Source: Maritimibacter sp. (lineage in GTDB: Bacteria > Pseudomonadota > Alphaproteobacteria > Rhodobacterales > Rhodobacteraceae). From it: 60,881 nt of DNA. The notes under the pieces were generated by a model. That model worked only from the letters and a program-made list of their open reading frames with translations. It did no database searches and was not told where the DNA came from. How positions within the stretch are numbered: the first letter of the stretch is position 1; every line of letters begins with the position of its first letter. A program made the translations under genes and the position numbers. Positions 9,533-15,955 of this stretch are shown here, piece by piece. The DNA lies in NCBI GenBank assembly GCA_002695005.1, contig NZNT01000008.1:1-60881 (forward strand), written 5' to 3'.

Positions 9533-9612
9533 CATCCGGGGGCATGTCCAAACGTCTCCCGGATGACTTCCTCCCTGTCAGACTGCCGCGCTCTTCGGAG
9601 CGCGGTTTTTTT
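9533..9612 (+). ncRNA. Candidate small RNA with CU-rich loop and strong terminator
   Basis: No protein gene reads into the strong terminator at 9586-9612, yet directly upstream lies another stem: CATCCGGG (9533-9540) pairs with CCCGGATG (9558-9565). The stretch between the stems (9566-9585) is predicted unpaired and holds CTTCCTCCCT, complementary to a Shine-Dalgarno sequence. Stem, unpaired anti-SD-like segment and Rho-independent terminator is the layout of trans-acting sRNAs in alphaproteobacteria. The 5' end is a guess and no clear promoter was found in 9457-9532. I could not assign an Rfam family. Confidence 0.5.
9586..9612 (+). terminator. Strong Rho-independent terminator without an upstream protein gene
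   Basis: An 8-bp GC-rich stem (CCGCGCTC / GAGCGCGG) is closed by a TTCG tetraloop and followed by seven T residues (9606-9612). It is oriented to stop plus-strand transcription. The HerA-like gene upstream runs the other way, so the terminator must end a non-coding transcript. Confidence 0.85.
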
Positions 9613-9743
9613 CTGGCGACCCGGAGCCGCCCGGCGCCCGCAGATATCGCGCGCTCGCAGCGTGATTCATCAGCATTCGTTGAGCTTCGGGCGCGATGCA
9701 TCACGTCTTGTTTTGTCACCGATCACCAATCACGATTGGCCTG

Positions 9744-9772
9744 TTGACGGGTCTCACTTTTCGACGTAGCGT
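9744..9772 (+). promoter_or_regulatory. Predicted sigma-70 promoter for a short leader or sRNA
   Basis: TTGACG (9744-9749), a 17-base spacer, and TAGCGT (9767-9772). The -10 element resembles the TAGCGA inferred for the marR gene at 31207. Transcription would begin near 9779, just before a hairpin-containing segment. Confidence 0.45.
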
Positions 9773-9778
9773 CCCCTC

Positions 9779-9848
9779 CATAAGTCGGCCAGTCCGACAG
9801 GGAGAATAAACAAAACGGAAAGGGGTTCGCTCACGCGGGCCCTTTTTC
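9779..9848 (+). ncRNA. Candidate 70-nt sRNA or attenuated leader upstream of ialB
   Basis: Between the predicted start and the T-run there is a small hairpin (GTCGG 9784-9788 / CCGAC 9794-9798), an A-rich single-stranded stretch (9800-9820), and a second hairpin GGGTTCGC (9823-9830) / GCGGGCCC (9835-9842) with G-U pairs, followed by five Ts. It could be a free-standing sRNA or a leader that ends transcription early before ialB, which starts 137 bases further on. Confidence 0.4.
9823..9847 (+). terminator. Rho-independent terminator inside the ialB upstream region
   Basis: An 8-bp stem with two G-U pairs and a 4-base loop, followed by TTTTT (9843-9847). It lies 138 bases before the ialB start, so it cannot be the end of a protein gene. 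Confidence 0.6.
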
Positions 9849-9985
9849 TATTGGGTTTGACCCTGTCGCGCCCGCTCCCGCGGATGGGCGGAAACCCGCG
9901 CCTTGAGAAAATGGGGCTGACCTTGCCTGCGGCTCATGTTAGTGGGTCCTTCGAAAACTCCGCACGGAAAGACAGGGAAACCAAC

Positions 9986-10684
9986 ATGGCAGAGATCCTG
10001 AAACCCCTTGGCCTCGCAGCGCTGATCGCCTTCGGCGGCGCGGCCTTTGCGCAGGACAGCGACACGACCACCGAAGCGCCGGCCGAAGAGGCCCCGGCGG
10101 CTGAGGAGGCCCCGGCGACCGGGGACGCTCCCGCAGCCTCCCCCGATCTCGACATGGGCGAAACGGTGGGCGAAGACGCCGCGCCGCAGGTCGAGACCTA
10201 TGTGGATGGCGTGTTCGACGATTGGCAACGCGAATGCCTGCGCATTCCCGGCAACGAGGGCCCGGCCCCGTGCCAGATCACCCAGTTCCTGCGTGAAGAG
10301 CCTGAGGGCGCCCCGGTCGGCAAGGTGTCGATCGGAAAACTGCCCGAGGGCAGCGAGGCGAACGCAGGCTCCATGATCATCGTGCCGCTGGGCGTTCTGC
10401 TGACGCAGCAGATGACCGTCGGCGTCGACAGCGCTGCGCCCAAGCGGTATCCGTTCCGCTTCTGCGACCCGAACGGTTGCGTGGCCCAGATCGGCTATAC
10501 CGCCGATGAGATCGCCGCGTTCAAGGCCGGTGTCGAAGCGACACTGACCGTCGTACCGGTGGCTGCGCCGGACCAGAAGGTCGAGCTTCCCGTTTCGCTC
10601 GCGGGCTTCACCGCAGCCTGGGACTCGCTGGAACGCCCGGTCGCACCGCAGAACACCTCGCCGGCTGCCGACGCCGCGCAGTAA
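9986..10684 (+). CDS. Invasion-associated locus B (IalB) family periplasmic protein
   Basis: A 232-residue secreted protein. A signal peptide (about 1-22, cleavage after AAFA) is followed by an Ala/Glu/Pro-rich low-complexity linker (about 23-60) and an IalB domain. Domain hallmarks are DDWQRECLR (about 74-82), GPAPCQITQFLREE (about 89-102) and a later Cys pair around FCDPNGCVAQIGY (about 157-169). The family was named in Bartonella for erythrocyte invasion, but it is widespread in free-living alphaproteobacteria, where its role is unknown. The ATG at 9986 is chosen because the frame upstream encodes no plausible N-terminus. A strong terminator follows. Confidence 0.88.
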   Translation: MAEILKPLGLAALIAFGGAAFAQDSDTTTEAPAEEAPAAEEAPATGDAPAASPDLDMGETVGEDAAPQVETYVDGVFDDWQRECLRIPGNEGPAPCQITQFLREEPEGAPVGKVSIGKLPEGSEANAGSMIIVPLGVLLTQQMTVGVDSAAPKRYPFRFCDPNGCVAQIGYTADEIAAFKAGVEATLTVVPVAAPDQKVELPVSLAGFTAAWDSLERPVAPQNTSPAADAAQ

Positions 10685-10707
10685 GCGACACGGCAGAGAC
10701 ATTTGGA

Positions 10708-10739
10708 CCGCCGCGCCCCACCAGGCGCGGCGGTTTTTT
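10708..10739 (+). terminator. Rho-independent terminator of ialB
   Basis: A 10-bp stem (CCGCCGCGCC / GGCGCGGCGG) with a 6-base loop, followed by six T residues (10734-10739), starting 23 bases after the ialB stop. Confidence 0.88.
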
Positions 10740-10744
10740 CTTTG

Positions 10745-11953
10745 TCAGGGGGTCGTGAGTGCGAGGACCGCGTTCATGCCCCCGAACGCGAAAGCGTTGG
10801 AGAGGGCGGCGGCGACCCGCGCTGGACGGGCAGCGCCCGAGACGATGTCGAGGTCGCAGGCGGGATCGGCTTCGCGCAGTCCGGCCGTGGGCGCGATGAC
10901 GCCTTCGCGCAGCGCGAGCAGGCAGGCAAGCAGTTCCACGGCGCCAGCCCCCCCGATCAGGTGACCATGCAGCGACTTGGTCGATGACACAGCAACGCCA
11001 TCCGCCGCAGCGCCGAACGCCTGACGGATCGCGGCACATTCCGTCCGGTCGTTCGCCGCCGTCCCGGTCCCGTGTGCGTTGATATAGCCGATGTCGCCGG
11101 GCGCGAGCCCTGCATCACGCAGCGCGCCGGTCATGGCCGCCGCCGCCCCATCGCGGTCCGGCATGACGATGTCCCGCGCGTCCGAGGTCATCGCGCTTCC
11201 CGCCAAGTTGGCGAGGACCTGCGCGCCGCGCGCCCGCGCGTGCTCCTCGGCCTCGAGCACGAAGACCGCCGCGCCCTCGCCCTGCACCATGCCGTCGCGG
11301 GTGGCGCAGAACGGGCGGCAGCCTGTGGGAGACATGACGCGAAGCCCCTCCCACGCCTTCAGGCCGCCAAAGGTCAGCATCGCTTCCGTCCCGCCGGTGA
11401 GCATGACATCCGCCTGCCCGGCCCGGATCATCGCAGCCGCCTGTCCGATAGCGTGGTTCGACGATGCGCAGGCGGAGGAGACGGTGAAGGACGGGCCGGT
11501 AAAGCCGAATTCCATCGTGAGATGCGCGCTCGGGGCGTTGCCCATGAGGCGGGGAACGGTGAAGGGGTGGACGCGGTTGCGCCCGCCCTCATACACCGCG
11601 CGGAAACCGTCGTCCTGCGTGGTCATGCCGCCGCCGGAATTGCCCAGGATCACACCGGCGCGGGGGGACAAGGCCGGGTCACGCCCAAGACCCGCCTGCC
11701 CCGTCGCCTCACGCCCGGCGACGAGCGCGAACTGGCTGAACCGGTCGAGCAGGCCCAACCGCTGCGGATCGAAATGCGCCGACGGGTCGAAGCCCGCCAC
11801 GGCGGCCCCGATTGGATGGGCGAGCCTGTGGACGTCGGGAATGTCGAGCGGTCCGATGGCCACGCGCCCGGCGCGCATAGCGTCCCACGTTCCGGCGACG
11901 GTCGCGCCCAGCGGGTTGATCGTCCCCGCGCCCGTGATGACGACCCGGCGCAT
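10745..11953 (-). CDS. Beta-ketoacyl-ACP synthase (FabF-like)
   Basis: A 402-residue thiolase-fold condensing enzyme. The active site is complete: Cys162 (SSACASS), His294 (NAHGTGTAANDRTE), Lys326 and His331 (STKSLHGHLIGGAGAVE). It should decarboxylate malonyl-ACP and extend an acyl chain. It is encoded 9 bases after a dedicated acyl carrier protein on the same strand, with no other fatty-acid-synthesis genes nearby. That suggests a specialised chain, for example a modified lipid or a small polyketide-like product, rather than bulk FAS II. The product is unknown. Confidence 0.9.
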   Translation of the reverse strand: MRRVVITGAGTINPLGATVAGTWDAMRAGRVAIGPLDIPDVHRLAHPIGAAVAGFDPSAHFDPQRLGLLDRFSQFALVAGREATGQAGLGRDPALSPRAGVILGNSGGGMTTQDDGFRAVYEGGRNRVHPFTVPRLMGNAPSAHLTMEFGFTGPSFTVSSACASSNHAIGQAAAMIRAGQADVMLTGGTEAMLTFGGLKAWEGLRVMSPTGCRPFCATRDGMVQGEGAAVFVLEAEEHARARGAQVLANLAGSAMTSDARDIVMPDRDGAAAAMTGALRDAGLAPGDIGYINAHGTGTAANDRTECAAIRQAFGAAADGVAVSSTKSLHGHLIGGAGAVELLACLLALREGVIAPTAGLREADPACDLDIVSGAARPARVAAALSNAFAFGGMNAVLALTTP

Positions 11954-11962
11954 GGTGCGGCG

Positions 11963-12238
11963 TCAGGCGGCTTTGCTGGACACCAGCCCCCGCACCGCCT
12001 CGACGACGGAGCCGACGGTGGTGAGATCCATCCCGCCCGCCTCGGGCGCGTTCGCGTTGAATGGCACGGAGACGTCGAACGTCTCCTCGACCGCGAAGAT
12101 CGTCTCGACGAGTCCCATGCTGTCGATCCCCAGCGCCTCGAGCTGGTCCTCTGGCACAAGGTCGGCAGCGTCGCGCACAGCCTGACGCGCGAGGATCGCG
12201 ATCACGGTGCGCTCGATATCGTCTGTGCGGTCGGTCAT
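11963..12238 (-). CDS. Acyl carrier protein paired with the ketosynthase
   Basis: A 91-residue acidic four-helix protein. The phosphopantetheine site is Ser40 in EALGIDSMGLVE. The remainder (VEETFDVSVPF, then TVGSVVEAV) fits the ACP fold. The ATG at 12238 is used; an upstream in-frame GTG (12277) would add 13 residues that do not look like ACP. It is more diverged than a housekeeping ACP, and its position directly before the ketosynthase marks the two as a functional pair. Confidence 0.88.
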   Translation of the reverse strand: MTDRTDDIERTVIAILARQAVRDAADLVPEDQLEALGIDSMGLVETIFAVEETFDVSVPFNANAPEAGGMDLTTVGSVVEAVRGLVSSKAA

Positions 12239-12305
12239 GGTCGCCCCATCCTGTCTCAATTCCCACGACCGTGCCACCGAAATGAAACGCTTGCACGTCC
12301 GCGCA

Positions 12306-12340
12306 AGAAAAAACCGGCGCGGAGGTATCCACGCCGGTTC
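12306..12340 (-). terminator. Terminator of the L,D-transpeptidase gene
   Basis: Read on the minus strand, an 8-bp stem (AACCGGCG / CGCCGGTT, plus-strand arms 12312-12319 and 12332-12339) is followed by a run of six or more Ts, about 20 bases after the stop codon at 12361. Confidence 0.8.
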
Positions 12341-12360
12341 GAGCTGTCGTCAGGACAGGA

Positions 12361-13977
12361 TCAGCTGTCGAGCATCCGCAGGTTCACACCCGTCGATTGC
12401 AGCGCCGCCCAGATGCGGGCGTCCCGACCATACATGTCGCGGCGGAAGTTCATCTCGCCCCGCGTGTCGGTGAAGGCCGTGCGGTAGACGAGGTGCACCG
12501 GCACCGGTTCTTCAAGCTTCACTTCTGTTTCCTGCCCGGTGTTGAGCACCGAATGGAAGAGCTCCTTGGGGTCGTCCGACTGCGGCGCGAGCATCGTGTA
12601 GGCGAACTCGAACGGCTGTTGGAGCCGGATGCAGCCATGGCTGAACATCCGCGTCTCGCGGTTAAACAGGCTCTTGGACGGTGTGTCATGCAGGTAGATG
12701 TTGTAGCGGTTCGGGAACATGAACTTCACGAGCCCGAGCGCATTGCCCCGCCCCGGCGGCTGGCGCATGTTGAACGGGAAGTTGCGCGCCGAGTACTGCG
12801 AGAAGTCGGTGGCCCGGCTGACGGTCCGCCCCCGCGCATCGGTGATGAGAAGGTGCCCGGCCGCGCCCGAATTGCGCTGCAACGCCGGGAGGTATTCGCT
12901 CACGATGATCGACCGCGGGATATACCATGACGGGTTGATGACCATGTGCTCCATCACGTCCGAGAACTCGGGCGTGCGGTGGGTGGAGAGGTCCTGCCCC
13001 ACCACGGAGCGGGTTTCGAAGGTCACCTTGCCGCCGTCCACGACGCGAGCCGTGTAGGTCGTCAGGTTCACCCAGATGTAGCGGTCACCCCGGTCGATGT
13101 TCATCCAGCGCTCGCGCTCCATCGCGACGATGATGGATTGAAGACGGTCTTCGACAGGTGCGTTGATCGCCGAAATGGTGTCGCCACCGGCCACGCCGTC
13201 GGCCGTCAGCCCGTGGTTGGTCTGGAAGTTCTGGACCGCGCGCTGAATGTTCTCGTCGTAGGCCTGGGTCGCGGAGCGATCCATGTAACCCATGGCGACA
13301 AGCCGGTTGCGCAGGTCGATGACCGCCTGCCCCTGATCACCGGGCTTGAGCGAGCCGGCCTGAACCGTCGTGCCCCAGCCGCCTTCGGCGCGCACACGCT
13401 CCAGCCGGAGTTTCTCACGCATCAGACGGGCGTATTCGGCCGATTTCGGCGGCAGCGTGCGCAGGAAGGGCGCGGGCTCGGCTTCGGAGAAAGACTTGAG
13501 GAGTTCCGTGCGGTCGCGCAGCGGCACCTCGCGCTTGATCCCGTCGTCGACATTGGCCGGCGTGAGGATGCCGGTCTGGATCTGGCGGGCGTAGGTGAGG
13601 AACAGGCGCGACAGCTCCACTTCGACGCGGCCCAGGTCGCGCGGGCTGTCGATGCCCCGCATCTGACGCTCGAGCGCGGCGGTGTCATAGGCTTCGGCCG
13701 GGAGGCCGTGGTCGTCGGCGTGCTGGATCGCCTGGAACAGCGCGGTGATCCGCGCCTGATGTTCGTCCGAGCCGGAGGTCCAGATCGGTTCGTAGTCATT
13801 GTCGCGATAGAACGCCGCAATGTCCTCGTCGTTGGAGGCCGCCTCGGCGATCGCCTGCGCGAAGGTCGAAATCTGGATTTGCGCCTGAACCGGCGCGACG
13901 GTCGTCAGTGTCGCGGGCGCGGCCAGCGCGACGGACAGAAGGAGTGGGCGGAATAGCCGTGGCAGCATGCGTGTCAT
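12361..13977 (-). CDS. L,D-transpeptidase, YcbB/LdtD-like
   Basis: A 538-residue periplasmic enzyme. A signal peptide ends near APVQA (about 1-33). An N-terminal scaffold domain precedes a PG_binding_1 segment (about 210-270; AVQNFQTNHGLTADGV). The YkuD catalytic domain has the nucleophile Cys in FSHGCIRLQQPFEF (near residue 448). These enzymes form 3-3 mDap-mDap peptidoglycan crosslinks, or link lipoproteins. The domain order and length match the large YcbB class. The ATG at 13977 is preferred over the upstream TTG at 13995. It is divergent from a YcbK/MepK-like gene, the same pairing as ycbB-ycbK in E. coli. Confidence 0.9.
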   Translation of the reverse strand: MTRMLPRLFRPLLLSVALAAPATLTTVAPVQAQIQISTFAQAIAEAASNDEDIAAFYRDNDYEPIWTSGSDEHQARITALFQAIQHADDHGLPAEAYDTAALERQMRGIDSPRDLGRVEVELSRLFLTYARQIQTGILTPANVDDGIKREVPLRDRTELLKSFSEAEPAPFLRTLPPKSAEYARLMREKLRLERVRAEGGWGTTVQAGSLKPGDQGQAVIDLRNRLVAMGYMDRSATQAYDENIQRAVQNFQTNHGLTADGVAGGDTISAINAPVEDRLQSIIVAMERERWMNIDRGDRYIWVNLTTYTARVVDGGKVTFETRSVVGQDLSTHRTPEFSDVMEHMVINPSWYIPRSIIVSEYLPALQRNSGAAGHLLITDARGRTVSRATDFSQYSARNFPFNMRQPPGRGNALGLVKFMFPNRYNIYLHDTPSKSLFNRETRMFSHGCIRLQQPFEFAYTMLAPQSDDPKELFHSVLNTGQETEVKLEEPVPVHLVYRTAFTDTRGEMNFRRDMYGRDARIWAALQSTGVNLRMLDS

Positions 13978-14296
13978 CAAGGTCCCCGAAGTCAAAGCGT
14001 TACTTCCCTAACTCAGGACTTTGCCACAGGGTCCATTACAGGGAAATCACAAAGCCGACAGGTGATGTCCTGGTCGCCATCTTCCTTGGGGGGTGCGACA
14101 TCTTGGGCACGCTTTAACGGCCTGTTTGGGGTTTTCAGCAAAAATCTGCCCAAACCCCTTGATTCGTTCCCGGTGGCAACAAACCGGGCTTGGCCCACGA
14201 ATCGAGTTGTGTCATATTCCCCTCATCGCCTGGGGACGAATGGCGAATTTCCCGCTGAACGAAGCGGGTTGGCAAGAAACTGGGACGTTTGGGACA
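13978..14296. other. Divergent upstream region of the ldtD-like and mepK-like genes
   Basis: No protein gene is seen. On the mepK side there is a nested inverted repeat: outer arms GATTCGT (14161-14167) and ACGAATC (14197-14203), inner arms CCCGGT (14169-14174) and ACCGGG (14183-14188). It may be a leader hairpin or operator. No clear -35/-10 pair was recognised for either gene. Confidence 0.4.
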
Positions 14297-14866
14297 ATGA
14301 CTATGTCGAGCTCCAATGGCATGAGCCGCCGTGCTCTGCTGGGTATTTTCGCGGCGACCGCAGTGACCGCGGCACCGACTTTCTCCAAGGCTGCAGGCTT
14401 TCTTCGCGGGTCCGGCGACGTCCGGCGACTTGCGATGTATGCGGGCCGCACCGGCGAAAGCATCAACACGATCTACTGGATCGAAGGCGAGTACATCAAG
14501 GAAGCGCTGGCCGAGATAAACTACTTCATGCGTGACGCGCGCGTCGATCAGCAAAAGGCGATCGACACCCGCACGCTGGACATCATGGCCGCCTCGCATT
14601 CGCTTCTGGATGCGCAGGAACCTTACATGATGCTGTCGGGCTACCGCTCGCCGCAGACCAACGCGATGTTGCGCTCACGCTCACGCGGGGTCGCCAAGAA
14701 CTCGCTCCACCTCAAGGGTCAGGCTGCTGACCTGCGGCTGAACTCGCGTTCGGTTCACCAGATCTACAAGGCGGCCTCGGCCTGCAAGGCGGGTGGCGTC
14801 GGCAAATATTCCGGGTCGAACTTCGTGCATATGGATTGCGGTCAGGTCCGCTCCTGGGGCAGCTGA
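14297..14866 (+). CDS. DUF882 / YcbK (MepK-like) peptidoglycan endopeptidase
   Basis: A 189-residue exported protein. The N-terminus has a twin-arginine-like SRRALLG followed by a hydrophobic stretch. The M15-type zinc site is visible as SLHLKGQAADLRL (His and Asp ligands) and FVHMDCG (His). MepK in E. coli cuts the mDap-mDap crosslinks made by L,D-transpeptidases, so the divergent ldtD-like gene makes a maker/cutter pair. The frame stays open upstream to 14093, but those residues look non-coding; the start at 14297 (or 14303, 14321) is chosen for the signal. A terminator follows. Confidence 0.86.
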   Translation: MTMSSSNGMSRRALLGIFAATAVTAAPTFSKAAGFLRGSGDVRRLAMYAGRTGESINTIYWIEGEYIKEALAEINYFMRDARVDQQKAIDTRTLDIMAASHSLLDAQEPYMMLSGYRSPQTNAMLRSRSRGVAKNSLHLKGQAADLRLNSRSVHQIYKAASACKAGGVGKYSGSNFVHMDCGQVRSWGS

Positions 14867-14893
14867 GCGACCCCGAAACGCGAACAAGGAAAC

Positions 14894-14923
14894 GCCCCGG
14901 CCCATGCGCCGGGGCTTCTTTTT
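14894..14923 (+). terminator. Rho-independent terminator of the mepK-like gene
   Basis: An 8-bp stem (GCCCCGGC 14894-14901 / GCCGGGGC 14908-14915) with a 6-base loop, followed by TTCTTTTT, 27 bases after the stop. Confidence 0.82.
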
Positions 14924-14993
14924 GGGCCGGAAGCCGGGGGCGCGACGCATTGCACGATGGACGCGAGGCGCGGCGCGGGCTAATCGGCGCCCC

Positions 14994-15737
14994 ATGAAAC
15001 CGTTCCTCATCCTGCAACTCCGGCCCGAAGCACCGGCGGCGGACGACGAATTCGCCGCGATTTGCGCCAAGGGCAGGCTTCCGGCCGAGGCCACCCACCG
15101 CGTACGGCTCGATTGCGAGTCCCTTCCCGCCGATCTGGACCTTGACGACTATTCCGGCGTGATCGTCGGCGGGGGGCCGGGCTGCGTCTCGGACACGCCC
15201 GAGACAAAGGACCCGGTGGAAAAGCGGATTGAGGACGCGGTGATGTCCCTCATGCCAGAGATCACGACGCGCGACATTCCCTACCTCGGGTGCTGCTATG
15301 GTATTGGTGTTTTGGGCCATCACCTCGCCCCCGGATCGGTGTCCAAGGCGCGCTTCGGTGAGCCGGTGGGCGCGACGACCTGCACTCTTACGGAGGCCGG
15401 ACGCGCGGACCCGCTGCTCGACGGCGTGCCTGACAGCTTCCGCGCCTTCGTCGGACATAAGGAGGCGCTGCAACACCTGCCCGACGGGGTGATCCACCTC
15501 GCCGCGTCCGACCCGTGCCCGTTCCAGATGGTGCGCTATGGCGCGAATGTCTACGCGACACAGTTCCACCCGGAGCTGGACGCCGACGGCCTTGAAACAC
15601 GGATCGGCATCTACCGTCACCGGGGCTATTTCGCACCGGAGGAAGCCGACGACCTGATCGCGGCGGGCCATGCCGAAAGCGTTACCGCGCCGGCGAAGGT
15701 TCTGGAGAATTTCGTGGACCGGTTTCGGTCTGAGTGA
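14994..15737 (+). CDS. Class I glutamine amidotransferase-like protein
   Basis: A 247-residue stand-alone GATase1 domain related to the GuaA glutaminase. It has an oxyanion-type GGGPGCVSD (about 59-67), a nucleophile elbow LGCCYGIGVLG (Cys101) and a catalytic His in ATQFHPELD (about 182-190). No synthetase partner is encoded next to it, so the acceptor is unknown; stand-alone members of this family can hydrolyse gamma-glutamyl compounds. The start at 14994 is supported by the family N-terminus (MKPFLILQLRPE). The frame upstream runs through the terminator and is not coding. Confidence 0.83.
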   Translation: MKPFLILQLRPEAPAADDEFAAICAKGRLPAEATHRVRLDCESLPADLDLDDYSGVIVGGGPGCVSDTPETKDPVEKRIEDAVMSLMPEITTRDIPYLGCCYGIGVLGHHLAPGSVSKARFGEPVGATTCTLTEAGRADPLLDGVPDSFRAFVGHKEALQHLPDGVIHLAASDPCPFQMVRYGANVYATQFHPELDADGLETRIGIYRHRGYFAPEEADDLIAAGHAESVTAPAKVLENFVDRFRSE

Positions 15738-15847
15738 ACTTCCTCATGCCCTGCAATGGGTTGCCAGATTACCTTCAGGCAATACATCAGGCCCGGGACT
15801 TCCGTAGCCCTCACGTCGCCTCACCCGGAATTGCCTGATTATTGAGC

Positions 15848-15890
15848 ATACGGCGCGCATTTGACAAGAATCTCCACCCCCGCGCCGTAT
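15848..15890. promoter_or_regulatory. 10-bp inverted repeat framing a TTGACA box upstream of the transglutaminase operon
   Basis: Perfect arms ATACGGCGCG (15848-15857) and CGCGCCGTAT (15881-15890) are 23 bases apart, with TTGACA at 15861-15866 between them. CCGTAT in the right arm would be a weak -10 at 18-base spacing. The geometry suits a dimeric regulator over the promoter of the gene starting at 15956, but no regulator gene is adjacent. Confidence 0.4.
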
Positions 15891-15955
15891 CGGGGTTTCG
15901 TCGCCCGCCTCATCGCCTATCCTGATCCTCGCAGGACAAAGGAGCAGGCCCCCGC

